Origin: Cerasibacillus terrae
GTDB lineage: Bacteria; Bacillota; Bacilli; Bacillales; Amphibacillaceae
Assembly: GCF_008039555.1 (NCBI RefSeq)
Contig: NZ_VDUW01000004.1
Coordinates: 1 to 64,000, forward strand
Length of the DNA: 64,000 bases
Direction of reading: 5' to 3'
The notes under the pieces: generated by a model
Told to the model about the DNA's origin: nothing
The model's database searches: none
What the model saw: only the letters and a program-made list of their open reading frames with translations
In this document: positions 39,204 through 48,452 of the stretch, one piece after another
Numbering within the stretch: the stretch's first letter is position 1
How the letters are laid out: the number at the start of each line of letters is the position of its first letter
Position numbers and translations under genes: made by a program

Positions 39204-40049
39204 ATGTTAGCTGATATTTTACAGTTTGATTTTTTACGTCATACATTTTTAACTGGATTATTAATTGGAATCATTGCCCCATTACTCGGAGCATTTCTTG
39301 TTGTTAGACGGCTCTCCTTGTTGGCAGATGCTTTATCACATGTAACGTTAGCCGGAATTTCATTTGGCTTGCTTGTACAAAAAACATGGGCTTTTTCCTT
39401 TTTAAATCCACTTTACGGTGGAATGGTTTTTTCAGTAATTGGGGCTGTTTTAATAGAAAAGTTACGGACAGTTTATAAGGGATATCAGGAAATTGGAATT
39501 CCGATTATTTTAAGTGGTGGGGTCGGATTAAGTGTTATTTTCATTTCATTAGCAAATGGTTTTAACACAGATCTATTCGGCTATTTATTTGGTTCCGTTT
39601 CAGCGGTAAGCCGCCAAGATTTTTTAACCATCGTAGGAATTTCCCTCGTAATTATTATCCTTATTCGTATTTTTTATAAGGAATTATTAACTTTATCATT
39701 TGATGAAGAACATGCAACCGTTTCAGGTATTCATTCTAGACGAATTCATTTTCTATTCATCATTCTAACAGCACTTGTTATTGCAGTTTCCATCCGAATT
39801 GTTGGTGTTTTACTTGTTTCTGCTTTAATGACACTCCCTGTTGCAAGTGCTATGAGACTTAGTCATAGTTTTAAGCAACTGATCATTCTATCTATTGTAT
39901 TTGCGGAAATAGCTGTTATCATAGGATTAATTAGTGGATACTATTTAAGTATTCCACCTGGAGGTACCATTGTAGTTGTTGCCATTATTATTTTACTTCT
40001 ATCTATCAGTTTAAAACAGTTTTCATATGTCTTAAAGAAAGAGAGATGA
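39204..40049 (+). CDS. znuB: Zinc ABC transporter permease ZnuB
   Basis: 281 aa, ABC-3 family permease with about eight membrane segments. Landmarks: GAFLVVRRLSLLADALSHVTLAGI and the later VGVLLVSALMTLPVASA (quoted in part). AAGGAGG precedes the ATG. Its last codons overlap the frame of zur. Confidence 0.93.
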   Translation: MLADILQFDFLRHTFLTGLLIGIIAPLLGAFLVVRRLSLLADALSHVTLAGISFGLLVQKTWAFSFLNPLYGGMVFSVIGAVLIEKLRTVYKGYQEIGIPIILSGGVGLSVIFISLANGFNTDLFGYLFGSVSAVSRQDFLTIVGISLVIIILIRIFYKELLTLSFDEEHATVSGIHSRRIHFLFIILTALVIAVSIRIVGVLLVSALMTLPVASAMRLSHSFKQLIILSIVFAEIAVIIGLISGYYLSIPPGGTIVVVAIIILLLSISLKQFSYVLKKER

Positions 40050-40054
40050 AGCAA

Positions 40055-40462
40055 ATGAGTCTAAAAGAATCACTTGATATTTTAAAAGAAAATGGCTATA
40101 AAATGACGAAACGAAGAGAAGAAATACTTCACTTTTTCCAGAAAGAAGATAAGTACAAAACAGCTAAAGATTTATATGAATATATGGAATCTATTTATGA
40201 GGGGATTAGTTACGATACCGTATATCGCAATTTACATCTCTACCATAAATTAGGAATTTTAGAATCAACCGAATTAAATTCTGAGAAGCATTTTCGTTTA
40301 AGCTGTAGTGAGCATCATCATCATCATTTTATTTGTAAAGATTGTGGGACAACAAGAGAGATTAATGTCTGTCCAATGAATGATGTTGGTAACATGCTTC
40401 ACAACTATCAAATTGACGGACACAAGTTTGAAATATATGGGCTTTGTCCAGCGTGTCAATAA
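40055..40462 (+). CDS. zur: Zinc uptake regulator Zur (Fur family)
   Basis: About 135 aa. The N-terminal winged helix (NGYKMTKRREEIL, SYDTVYRNLHLYHKLGI) is followed by the metal/dimer domain with HHHHHFICKDCG and a C-terminal CPAC. Those two CxxC pairs form the structural zinc site. The match to B. subtilis Zur and its place after znuCB identify it over Fur or PerR. The frame begins at 40046, but spacing from GAGAG favours the ATG at 40055. It should repress znuA through the boxes at 37012-37054. Confidence 0.92.
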   Translation: MSLKESLDILKENGYKMTKRREEILHFFQKEDKYKTAKDLYEYMESIYEGISYDTVYRNLHLYHKLGILESTELNSEKHFRLSCSEHHHHHFICKDCGTTREINVCPMNDVGNMLHNYQIDGHKFEIYGLCPACQ

Positions 40463-40504
40463 GATATAATCTGTAAGAACATTTAGAATACCATTTAGCA
40501 AAAT

Positions 40505-40540
40505 ACAAAAGCCTCCACTTGTTTATATGGAGGCTTTTGC
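40505..40540 (+). terminator. Terminator of the znuCB-zur operon
   Basis: AAAAGCCTCCA and TGGAGGCTTTT form a stem followed by a T-rich stretch. Confidence 0.85.
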
Positions 40541-40562
40541 ATTAGAGAAAATTATATTTAAG

Positions 40563-40606
40563 TAAAAAAAAGGATTCTAGTTTTTTAACTAGAATCCTTT
40601 TTTTAT
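40563..40606. terminator. Bidirectional terminator after the NlpC/P60 gene
   Basis: AAAAAAGGATTCTAGTT and AACTAGAATCCTTTTTTT form a long stem with A and T runs on both sides, just past the stop at 40614. Confidence 0.9.
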
Positions 40607-40613
40607 TCTTATT

Positions 40614-41867
40614 TTACGGGCGACGTACATGCCCATCAAATTTTTCTTTCCAGTATCCACTGCTCATACTTGCAACTGCTACACCTGTACTATTTTGTGC
40701 TCCGAGGAACTTTCCTCCACCAAGATAGATTCCAACATGTCCATTTGTTTTATATGTGTCGAAAAATACTAGATCACCTGGTTTTGCATTACTATATGAA
40801 ACTTTTGTTCCAACACCTGACATTGCTGCAGTACTTGATGGTAAAGATTTACCTGCTTGTCCGTATGCCCATGATACAAAACCAGAACAGTCAAAGCCTC
40901 CTGGACCTTTACCCCCCCATACATATGGTGTACCTGTAACAGAATATCCAGCGCTAATTGCTGATCCCGTATTTGCTGCTGGTGCAGGGTTTGCTGTTGG
41001 TGCTGATGCTTTTGCTTTAGACTTTGTGCTATTTGAACTTGTACTGTTTGAACTTGATGATGTATTAGCATTTGTTGTTGCTACTTCTTCTGTTTCAGAA
41101 GAGTCTTGATTTGTTGTAGCTACATTCTCTACAACAGGTGTTCTACTTGCTTCGATTTCACCCATAATTTGTGATTCTAATGATGCTAAATCACTATCCT
41201 TCATTTGTAATTTTTCTTTTTTATTTACTAATTCTTCTTCTTTCTTTTTCAATGCTTTTTTACGTTTTTCATTTTCTTCTTTTTGTTCAATTATTAAATC
41301 TTGCATTCCTTTAAGATCAACTTCCATCTCTTCTAAATCAGCAAGTTTTCCTTCAACTTTTTGTTTATCAGCATCAATCTGATCAATTAATTTTTGATCG
41401 GATTCTGTAATTTTCGTTACGGCTGACACACGGCTAATAAAATCATTAAAATCTGATGATCCGAAGATAACATCAAGAAATCCAATATCTCCACCATTTT
41501 GCTGATACGATACAGCGCGCTGCTTTAAGATATCGAAACGCTCTTCAATTGCTTTATCTAGGACATCAATCTCGTCTTCTGTTTTTTCGATAGAATCTTT
41601 TGTTTCATCTATTTTCTTTTGGTTTTCTTTTAATGCTTTACTTGTAGTTTTAATTTCACCATTTATTTCTTTCAAATCTACTAAAATATTTGCAATTTCC
41701 TTTTCTGCTTTTGATAAATTTACTTTAACTTGAGAACGCTCATCTTGAACTTTCACTTGTTTATTTTCTAAATCTGTAACTGTTTCAGCATAGCTTGTTT
41801 GTGGTAAAAAAACACTCCCCAAACCAACCACTGTAACTGTAGCTACTGTAATAATTGACTTTTTCAA
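40614..41867 (-). CDS. Secreted NlpC/P60 peptidoglycan DL-endopeptidase, CwlO-like
   Basis: 417 aa. A signal peptide (about 28 residues, ending SYAET) precedes a long coiled-coil region (about 30-235). Then comes a low-complexity Ser/Thr/Asn/Ala-rich linker and a C-terminal NlpC/P60 domain. The catalytic Cys is in GGFDCSGFVSWAYG, the His in GHVGIYLGG. Domain order equals B. subtilis CwlO, which cuts D-Glu-mDAP bonds during elongation and is activated by FtsEX. Translation seems to start at a TTG codon with GTGGGG upstream. Confidence 0.9.
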   Translation of the reverse strand: MKKSIITVATVTVVGLGSVFLPQTSYAETVTDLENKQVKVQDERSQVKVNLSKAEKEIANILVDLKEINGEIKTTSKALKENQKKIDETKDSIEKTEDEIDVLDKAIEERFDILKQRAVSYQQNGGDIGFLDVIFGSSDFNDFISRVSAVTKITESDQKLIDQIDADKQKVEGKLADLEEMEVDLKGMQDLIIEQKEENEKRKKALKKKEEELVNKKEKLQMKDSDLASLESQIMGEIEASRTPVVENVATTNQDSSETEEVATTNANTSSSSNSTSSNSTKSKAKASAPTANPAPAANTGSAISAGYSVTGTPYVWGGKGPGGFDCSGFVSWAYGQAGKSLPSSTAAMSGVGTKVSYSNAKPGDLVFFDTYKTNGHVGIYLGGGKFLGAQNSTGVAVASMSSGYWKEKFDGHVRRP

Positions 41868-42182
41868 TCCGTATTCCCCACTTTCTCATCAACTGCGAGT
41901 GATGATTATGTATATTTGATTTATTTCAATATGTATATAATTTGCAGTGTATAATTTTTAATCTATCATTTTTCTATCATACGGAGTATAACACGTGAAA
42001 ATTTCACTCATGTTATAGTAATGTTACATTTATATTTCAATTACATAGATTAATAGACAAATGTTGATAGAATTGGCTTGCAAGTCTATTTTAAAAATAA
42101 TGATGTAACAAAATTTTTTAATCAATTCCTGTTGAAAGTGGGAATAATTTCTATAAAACGATACAGTTTTAGCCAATTTTGA
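41868..42182. other. Intergenic region upstream of the CwlO-like gene
   Basis: About 315 bp, AT-rich, without a supported gene. It must hold the promoter of the CwlO-like gene. TGTAAT and TGTAAC occur on the minus strand near 42021-42045 but 11 nt apart rather than the 5 nt of a WalR box. Confidence 0.4.
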
Positions 42183-42218
42183 CAAAAAAAACGATGTAAT
42201 CTACATCGTTTTTTATCA
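42183..42218 (-). terminator. Terminator of the luciferase-like gene
   Basis: AAAAAACGATGTA and TACATCGTTTTTT form a stem overlapping the stop codon region at 42216. Confidence 0.85.
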
Positions 42219-43208
42219 TAATTGGGATGCAATTAACTCATAGGAACGGTATCTTGCTTCATAGCTATGAGTGATTGTTAGAATCATCATTTCGTCTACT
42301 TGGTACATTTCTCGTAAAATCTCTAATTGTTGTTTCACTTGGGATGGGTTACCAACAATTTGTTTCTTTCTTGCCTTTCCAATCATTTCCCTGTCTTTTT
42401 CTGAGTAAGCGTAGTTTTTAGCTGCTTCAATGGTCGGAATAGCATGATTTTGATCTGCTTTTGTCTGTTGTACCTGCCATAGTTCTTGACTTAAGGCAAG
42501 TTCCCTGGCCTCTTTCTCTGTTTCTGCACAAATGGCAGATACGGCTAAAACAATTTTCGGTTTACTTTCTGGATAATGATGTATGAACTGTTCTTTATAT
42601 GTTCTCACAATTTGTGGACCATTTTTATCTGTCATAAAATGGGCAAACGAATATGGAAGTCCTTTTTCAGCCGCCATTAAAGCACTTTTTTCACTTGTCC
42701 CCAATAACCAAACATCAGGTAAAACAGATGGTACTGGTTGTGGGGTTATTTTTGAAAACATATTTGTTTCAGGAAATCCATTTGTTTGAAATTGAATTAA
42801 TTCATCTATTAATTCTGGATATTGACGTACTTTTTCAAGATAACGATCATTAAGGGCTGAGGTAGCTTCTGCTGATCCTCCTGGTGCACGTCCAATTCCT
42901 AAATCAACCCTTCCTGGGAACAGAGATGCTAATAAATTATACCGTTCAGCAATGTTAAACGGTTTATAATGTGGCAAAAGAACAGCTCCTGCTCCAATCC
43001 GAATCCTGTCCGTTTGTGCGCCTACATAGCTTAACATGATATCTGGTGCAGGACAGGAAAGGCCAGCCAAGTCATGATGCTCTGCAATCCAATACCGATG
43101 ATATCCCAATTGTTCTGCTATTTGGGCTAATTGTAATGTTTGTTGTAGTGCTGTTTGTGGGGTTTCTCCCTCTGAAATTGGTATTTGGTCAAGAATACTT
43201 AGTTTCAT
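42216..43208 (-). CDS. Luciferase-like flavin-dependent oxidoreductase
   Basis: 330 aa, single-domain TIM-barrel enzyme of the bacterial luciferase superfamily (MsnO8/YceB-like group). It starts KLSILDQIPISEGETP; WIAEHHDLAGLSCPAPD and GIGRAPGG are group signatures. Such proteins use FMN or F420-like flavins, but the substrate of this subgroup is unknown. No flavin reductase is adjacent. The gene lies 15 bp after the DUF1836 gene, so the two may be co-transcribed. Confidence 0.85.
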   Translation of the reverse strand: MKLSILDQIPISEGETPQTALQQTLQLAQIAEQLGYHRYWIAEHHDLAGLSCPAPDIMLSYVGAQTDRIRIGAGAVLLPHYKPFNIAERYNLLASLFPGRVDLGIGRAPGGSAEATSALNDRYLEKVRQYPELIDELIQFQTNGFPETNMFSKITPQPVPSVLPDVWLLGTSEKSALMAAEKGLPYSFAHFMTDKNGPQIVRTYKEQFIHHYPESKPKIVLAVSAICAETEKEARELALSQELWQVQQTKADQNHAIPTIEAAKNYAYSEKDREMIGKARKKQIVGNPSQVKQQLEILREMYQVDEMMILTITHSYEARYRSYELIASQL

Positions 43209-43223
43209 TAAAAACTTCCTTTC

Positions 43224-43817
43224 TTATTTATCCGGTTGTACCTTTTCTTCTTTTATTTCATCAACTAATGTTTCAGCAATTTTTCGGTACATATTACTCA
43301 TCTGTACAAATGCGATTATGGTTAGTAACTTTTCTAAATAGTGACTATCCTCTTCACTAATTGAAGTCACCTTATTTTTTACATCTTTATTTAGTTCCAT
43401 TATATTATTTTTAACATAAGTCACATTATTATTTGCCAAAGACAAATAACTTTCATAGAAGTCATCTAATGGAAAATCTTCTTCCGATGTCCATTTATTT
43501 AAAGGGCCAAGAATTGATTTAATGTCCTTAATTGTAAGTGACCCTTTTAATTGGTAAATAAGACTAATTAAAATAATATGTTCTTTTGAATACTTTTTGT
43601 TTTTTATCGGATAAAACAATTTTCCTTTTGCATAATTATTTATCATTGTTTTTGTTAATATCTTTTCATCATCATACCGCTTTGCTTTTTCGAATTTCTT
43701 TTCAAATAACTGAATCACTTGATCCATATATAAGTCAATCTCTGGTATATCTTTAAGTTCTAACTGTTGTTCTATTCCACATTTTTCAATTATCTTATCA
43801 TAATCTTTCATATCCAA
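43224..43817 (-). CDS. DUF1836 family protein
   Basis: 197 aa, soluble, helix-rich. The motifs PEIDLYMDQVIQLFE and YSKEHIILISLIYQLKG correspond to the DUF1836 family, whose N-terminal part resembles a MerR-like DNA-binding region. Function unknown. It is divergent from the hemolysin-III gene and heads the pair with the luciferase-like gene. Confidence 0.8.
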   Translation of the reverse strand: MDMKDYDKIIEKCGIEQQLELKDIPEIDLYMDQVIQLFEKKFEKAKRYDDEKILTKTMINNYAKGKLFYPIKNKKYSKEHIILISLIYQLKGSLTIKDIKSILGPLNKWTSEEDFPLDDFYESYLSLANNNVTYVKNNIMELNKDVKNKVTSISEEDSHYLEKLLTIIAFVQMSNMYRKIAETLVDEIKEEKVQPDK

Positions 43818-43944
43818 CCCTCATTTGCATCATTTCTTATGTACAAGTATATGTTAAATTTTCCTTAATGTAAATATTGACTAGATGTTATAATACGTAT
43901 ATTATTATATGTAGTAATTAAAACCACATAATGAGGTGTATAAA

Positions 43945-44592
43945 ATGAATATGTATATTCGCGAACCAATTAATGGATTTACTCATCTGCTTGCCGCAAT
44001 CCTGTCAGTCGTCGGGCTAATTGCAATGATTATAAAAGCAACCTATGTGTCAACTTCTAATTTAACCTTGTTTGCTGTCATTCTTTTTGGGATAAGTATG
44101 ATTTTACTATATGCTTCTTCTGCAACATATCACATGATAGTAGCAAGGGAAAAAGTCATTGCCTTTTTTAGAAAAATAGATCATGCGATGATTTTTGTGT
44201 TAATAGCGGGAACATATACGCCAATATCCTTAATTGGTGTAGAGGGTGTTGCCGGATGGGTTTTATTTGGGGTGGTTCATGGTCTAGCGCTTTTAGGTGT
44301 TCTATATAAACTTATCTGGTTTCATGCACCACGCTGGTTATCTACATTTATTTATATTGCAATGGGTTGGATTGTCATTTTCTTCAGTCCTTCTTTAGCA
44401 ACAGTTATTGGAAAAGATGGGATGCTTTTACTTGTAGTAGGTGGAATAATTTATACAATTGGAGGATTTATTTATTGGTTTAAACCACATTGGCTAGAAT
44501 TTAAATATATGGGACATCATGAAATTTTCCATATTTTTATCATGTTTGGGAGTTTGTTTCATTTTCTTTGTATTTTTAACTATGTTTTATAG
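43945..44592 (+). CDS. Hemolysin III family membrane protein (PAQR superfamily, YplQ-like)
   Basis: 215 aa with seven hydrophobic segments. It has the family motifs EPINGFTHLLAA near the N-terminus, SATYHMI, KIDHAMIFVLIAGTYTP, and the final HHEIFHIFIMFGS. The conserved Ser/His/Asp residues can hold zinc. Its physiological role is uncertain; 'hemolysin' is a historical name. The ATG at 43945 with TGAGGTG upstream is chosen over a GTG at 43936. Confidence 0.9.
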   Translation: MNMYIREPINGFTHLLAAILSVVGLIAMIIKATYVSTSNLTLFAVILFGISMILLYASSATYHMIVAREKVIAFFRKIDHAMIFVLIAGTYTPISLIGVEGVAGWVLFGVVHGLALLGVLYKLIWFHAPRWLSTFIYIAMGWIVIFFSPSLATVIGKDGMLLLVVGGIIYTIGGFIYWFKPHWLEFKYMGHHEIFHIFIMFGSLFHFLCIFNYVL

Positions 44593-44603
44593 TTGTAAAA
44601 CCT

Positions 44604-44642
44604 AAAAAAACAGTGCTCCTATAAAATAAGGAACACTGCTTT
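44604..44642. terminator. Bidirectional terminator between convergent genes
   Basis: ACAGTGCTCCT and AAGGAACACTGCT form a stem, with A-rich and T-rich flanks, between the hemolysin-III gene and the M42 peptidase gene. Confidence 0.8.
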
Positions 44643-44648
44643 CTTAAC

Positions 44649-45692
44649 TTAAATAACCATTTTTGATTGAATGTAATAATATAATAATTCTTCTGTATTG
44701 GCTAAAGCAGATTCATGGGTTCTTTCAAATGCATGAGAAGAATCAATTCCAGGTCCAATTAATCCATGAACAATATCATGTCCAGAACGGATTGCAGCTG
44801 AGGCATCAGAACCATAATATGGATAAATATCTAACTTATAGCCGATATCGTGTTCCTTTGCTAGCTGAACTAGATGACTTCTTAGGCCATAATGATATGG
44901 GCCACTGGAGTCTTTCACACAGATGGATACCGTATATTCATCTGTTGATTGACCGTCTCCTATTGCTCCCATGTCAACTGCTAAATATTCAACCGTTTCT
45001 GGTGTAATATTTGAATTCCCACCATATCCGATTTCTTCATTATTGGAAATAAGAAAATGAGTCGTATATGGTAAATCTATTGCTTCTTCTTTGATACGTT
45101 TGATTAATTGAAGTAGAATTGCCACACTTGCTTTGTCATCTAAATGACGTGATTTAATAAAGCCGTTTTCTGTTAATTGTACACGCGGGTCAAATGTAAC
45201 AAAGTCCCCAACTTCGATTCCTAATTCACGTACTTCTTCTGCGTTTTTTACCTTTGCATCAATTCGCACTTCCATGTTCTCTTGATTACGTTCAGCTGTT
45301 CCGGCATCTTTATATACATGGACAGATGTTTGATGCATTAAGATGGTTCCTGTGAATTTCTTTCCATTTGCTGTATGTATCTCACAATATTCCCCTTCAA
45401 TGGCGTTATAACGAAAACCACCAATTAAATCAAGGCGTAACCGTCCATTATCTTTTACTTCTTTTACCATCGCACCAAGCGTATCGACATGTGCTGTTAA
45501 CATTCGATGTTGTTCGTTATTTCTCCCAGGTAACGTAGCAATTAAACCTCCTTTTCGATTGCGTTTTGTTTCTATTTTTAAGTCTTGTAAATAATTTTCA
45601 ACAAATGAGATGACTTTTTCTGTGAAACCAGATGGACTTGGAATAGAAACGAGTTGTTTAATGAGCTGTTTTGTGTTTGGATATGTAGACAT
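44649..45692 (-). CDS. M42 family metallopeptidase (YtoP-like aminopeptidase)
   Basis: 347 aa. Co-catalytic metal ligands are recognisable in TAHVDTLGAMV (His, Asp), RHLDDKASVA (Asp), SNNEEIGYGG (Glu-Glu) and the C-terminal DSSHAFERTH. Members form large tetrahedral cytoplasmic aminopeptidases acting on short peptides. YtoP of B. subtilis is the nearest type; relatives were once annotated as glucanases. Confidence 0.9.
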   Translation of the reverse strand: MSTYPNTKQLIKQLVSIPSPSGFTEKVISFVENYLQDLKIETKRNRKGGLIATLPGRNNEQHRMLTAHVDTLGAMVKEVKDNGRLRLDLIGGFRYNAIEGEYCEIHTANGKKFTGTILMHQTSVHVYKDAGTAERNQENMEVRIDAKVKNAEEVRELGIEVGDFVTFDPRVQLTENGFIKSRHLDDKASVAILLQLIKRIKEEAIDLPYTTHFLISNNEEIGYGGNSNITPETVEYLAVDMGAIGDGQSTDEYTVSICVKDSSGPYHYGLRSHLVQLAKEHDIGYKLDIYPYYGSDASAAIRSGHDIVHGLIGPGIDSSHAFERTHESALANTEELLYYYIQSKMVI

Positions 45693-45794
45693 TTCATTTC
45701 CCCCTTCTTTTTCTGTCTTCTATTTTACTTGGAGTAAGTCGGTTGGACAAGTTTCTATATACGAAATTTAGGATATTTTCACTTTAAAAAGGGC

Positions 45795-45825
45795 ATAAAA
45801 AAAACCACCAATTTTTTATTGGTGG
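45795..45825 (-). terminator. ssrA terminator overlapping the mature 3' end
   Basis: On the minus strand CCACCAAT-AAAAA-ATTGGTGG is followed by a run of T. The left arm includes the encoded CCACCA of mature tmRNA. Confidence 0.85.
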
Positions 45826-46180
45826 AGACGGTGGGAGTCGAACCCACGTCCAAGGATATCGTCACTTAAATATCTACATGTTTAGTTGATATATTTCATT
45901 TTCGCTAACTCGTCAGCCTATCAACAGGCTTCATAAGTAGCTAGTCTGATTGGTTTCAACTATCATCCTCAGACGGTGGATCATAGTATAGCCCGCTTCA
46001 TTTGAGACCCTTCATCCACTACACGGGCGATAGTAGGAAGGATCCTTTAGCTAGCTTACGCTGCTAAAGCGAAATTATTGTTTTCTTTGCCAGTTAAATT
46101 TAGGCGATAACGGTTTACGAGACGTAACCTCGACATGCAACCTAAGCTCGACCTATCCCTGTCGAATCCAGAACGTCCCC
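45820..46180 (-). ncRNA. ssrA: tmRNA (ssrA)
   Basis: 361 nt. The 5' end GGGGACGTTCTGGATTCGAC and the 3' T-arm/acceptor region GGTTCGACTCCCACCGTC...CCA are conserved. The tag reading frame (46091-46056) encodes GKENNNFALAA followed by TAA. With the alanine carried by tmRNA this gives a degradation tag ending in ALAA. It works with SmpB, encoded just upstream, to rescue stalled ribosomes. Confidence 0.97.
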
Positions 46181-46309
46181 ATATCAAATGAGAAACGTCA
46201 AAGGACAATGGTTGATGACTATAAAATATCTTATCTTTTGACATTATTAATTATATCATATACAGATTAAAAATCAAGCCCTCCATGGTATTGGACAACT
46301 TTGGTAATG

Positions 46310-46770
46310 GTTATTGTTTGGGTGACCGATTTCTCTGCTTCTTCGCAATTTCGGGCACCAATATCCATTTGGGTGACCGATTTTTCTGCTTTTTCGTAAT
46401 TTCGGGCTGCAATATACATTTGGGTGACCGATTTCTCTGTTTCTTCGCAGTTTTGGGCTGCAATATACATTTGGGTGACCGATTTCTCTGTTTCTTCACA
46501 GTTTTGGGCTTCAATATACATTTGGGTGACCGATTTCTCTGTTTCTTCACAGTTTTGGGCATCAATATACATTTGGGTGACCGATTTCTCTGTTTCTTCA
46601 CAGTTTTGGGCATCAATATCCATTTGGATGACCGATTTCTCTGTTTCTTCGCAGTTTTGGGCAGCAATATCCATTTGGATGACCGGTTTCTCTGTTTCTT
46701 CACAGTTTTGGGCATCATTATCCATTTGGGTGACCGGTTTCTCTGTTTCTTCGTGATCCCGGGCATTCAT
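46310..46770. repeat. 51-bp tandem array, 9 units, between smpB and ssrA
   Basis: GTGACCG or ATGACCG recurs nine times from 46322 to 46730 at a strict 51-bp spacing, in units such as GGGTGACCGATTTCTCTG and CAGTTTTGGGCATCAATATA. Because 51 is divisible by three, frames on both strands stay open for 110-167 codons (for example EETEKSVTQMYIDAQNC on the minus strand). No frame has a credible ribosome binding site, so I treat the array as non-coding. Confidence 0.9.
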
Positions 46771-46808
46771 ATGTTTTTATAAGCATAGGCTTCTTCCAAA
46801 AGATATTT

Positions 46809-47282
46809 TTATGAGCCATGCATTCTATCTTTTATCGCTCGATCCATTTCACGTTTCATTTGTTTACGTTTTAAATCTTCACGCTTATCGTATTGTTTTT
46901 TTCCTTTTCCTAGTCCAAGTAAAACTTTAGCAAAGCCATTTTTTATATACATTTTTAAAGGAACAAGGGCATAACCTTTTTGCTGGGTTAATCCTAATAA
47001 GCGATCGATTTCTTTACGGTGCAATAATAATTTACGTGTTCGAGTTGGATCATGATTAAAACGATTTCCTTGTTCATATGGAGAAATATGCATATTAATT
47101 AATTGAACTTCCCCATGTGGGTCGATTCTTGCATGGGCATCTTTCATTTGCACGCGTCCTGCACGAATGGATTTAATTTCTGTTCCTTGTAACACGATTC
47201 CTGCTTCGATTGTTTCTTCTATAAAATAATCATGTGATGCTTTTTTATTCCGTGCTATTGCATTGTTTTTACGCTTTGACAT
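46809..47282 (-). CDS. smpB: SsrA-binding protein SmpB
   Basis: 157 aa, standard length. It has the N-terminal [20 protein letters not shown], the [14 protein letters not shown] strand, and the basic C-terminal tail [20 protein letters not shown] that mimics mRNA in the ribosome. It binds the tRNA-like part of tmRNA. In B. subtilis smpB follows rnr; here the manganese transporter genes intervene. Confidence 0.96.
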   Translation of the reverse strand: MSKRKNNAIARNKKASHDYFIEETIEAGIVLQGTEIKSIRAGRVQMKDAHARIDPHGEVQLINMHISPYEQGNRFNHDPTRTRKLLLHRKEIDRLLGLTQQKGYALVPLKMYIKNGFAKVLLGLGKGKKQYDKREDLKRKQMKREMDRAIKDRMHGS

Positions 47283-47378
47283 ACTTACTCCTCCAATGTT
47301 CTACGTGTCGTTCATTTTAACAAATAAATGAAAGAAATTCCAATTTTAGTTTTACCATCTATCATCGAGCAAACTCAT

Positions 47379-47421
47379 ATAAAAAGCTTGCAGAGAAAAC
47401 ACGTACTTTCTCTACAAGCCT
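47379..47421 (-). terminator. Terminator of the manganese-type transporter operon
   Basis: AGGCTTGTAGAGAAAG and the partly complementary TTTTCTCTGCAAGCTTTTT form a stem with a T run on the minus strand, after the stop at 47436. Confidence 0.85.
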
Positions 47422-47435
47422 ATATCCTTTTTTAA

Positions 47436-48404
47436 TTATTCACCTTTTAAACCATCATAGATGATATCAATATTATGTTGTAATAACTTAACGTATGTGT
47501 CCACTTTGTCACCTTTTTTACCAATCTCATCGGAATATATATGTTCTTCATAAATATCAATTCCTGATTCACTAGAAACTGTTTCTAAAGGTCTTGAATC
47601 AACATTGGATTCTAAAAATAATACTGGTGGTTGTTCCTCTTTTAATGTATCTACTAATGTTTTAATTTGTTCTGGTGTTCCTAGTTCTTCCGTGTCAACT
47701 TCCCACACGTATGCTTCTCTTAAACCATAGTGCTCTGTCATATATTGGAAAGCGCGTTCACTTGTGACTAGGATACGGTCTTCTTCTGGAATTTCACCAA
47801 TTTTATCTTCATATTCCGTATCTAGATCTTCTAATCTTTCAAGGTATTCAGCTGCGTTTTCTTCATAAACATCTTTATTATCTGGATCTACTTCGATAAG
47901 TGCGTCACGTAAATTAGTTGCCATTGTAATCCCTACTTGCGGATCTAAGAATGAGTGTGGATTAACTTCTTCCTCTATTCCATCTTCTCCACCGATATAT
48001 TTAGGTTCTACACCTTCATTTAATTCGAATACTTTATCATGGTCTTGATTTACAGAATCAACCATTTTATAGAACCAGCCGTCTTCTCCACCTTCTAGAT
48101 TCATTCCATTCATAAACAATATATCCGCGTCTGTTGCATGTTTAATATCTTCTGGAAGTGGCTCATATTCATGTGGGTCTGTTCCAGTTGGTACTAAATT
48201 GTATACATCAACTTGATCTCCAGCAATTTGATGTACCATATCTTCAATCGTTGTGAATGATGTGACCACTTGTAAAGCGTCTTTTGAATCCTCTTCATTA
48301 TTTGAACCTGTGTCTTTTTCTGTTTCTTTTTTATCACCACCACATGCTGCTAGAAGCACAGTTGCTGCGATTAAAATAAATGTTACATATAAAAAACGTT
48401 TCAT
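47436..48404 (-). CDS. mntA: Manganese-type ABC transporter substrate-binding lipoprotein
   Basis: 322 aa, cluster A-I metal-binding lipoprotein with lipobox LAAC. Metal ligand motifs are GTDPHEYEP, VNPHSFLDP, ERAFQY and the later ESNVDSRP. There is no His-rich loop between the first ligands, unlike the zinc protein at 37089, which favours Mn over Zn. It is the last gene of the ATPase-permease-SBP operon. An MntR-like box lies before the operon. Confidence 0.85.
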   Translation of the reverse strand: MKRFLYVTFILIAATVLLAACGGDKKETEKDTGSNNEEDSKDALQVVTSFTTIEDMVHQIAGDQVDVYNLVPTGTDPHEYEPLPEDIKHATDADILFMNGMNLEGGEDGWFYKMVDSVNQDHDKVFELNEGVEPKYIGGEDGIEEEVNPHSFLDPQVGITMATNLRDALIEVDPDNKDVYEENAAEYLERLEDLDTEYEDKIGEIPEEDRILVTSERAFQYMTEHYGLREAYVWEVDTEELGTPEQIKTLVDTLKEEQPPVLFLESNVDSRPLETVSSESGIDIYEEHIYSDEIGKKGDKVDTYVKLLQHNIDIIYDGLKGE

Positions 48405-48452
48405 TTTTTTCTCTCCCTTAGTTCTTTTTTCTTTTCAAAATATAAACAATGA

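Noticed and set aside
42021..42045. WalR box for the CwlO-like gene
   Set aside because: TGTAAT and TGTAAC are present but 11 nt apart instead of 5.
43936..43944. GTG at 43936 as start of the hemolysin-III gene
   Set aside because: It overlaps the Shine-Dalgarno TGAGGTG; the ATG at 43945 has correct spacing.
46056..46244. 62-codon ORF ending in NNFALAA
   Set aside because: It is the tmRNA tag frame read backwards beyond its resume codon; not a separate gene.
46267..46782. Overlapping ORFs of 110-167 codons on both strands over the 51-bp array
   Set aside because: Openness on both strands follows from the repeat; no ribosome binding site or recognised domain.
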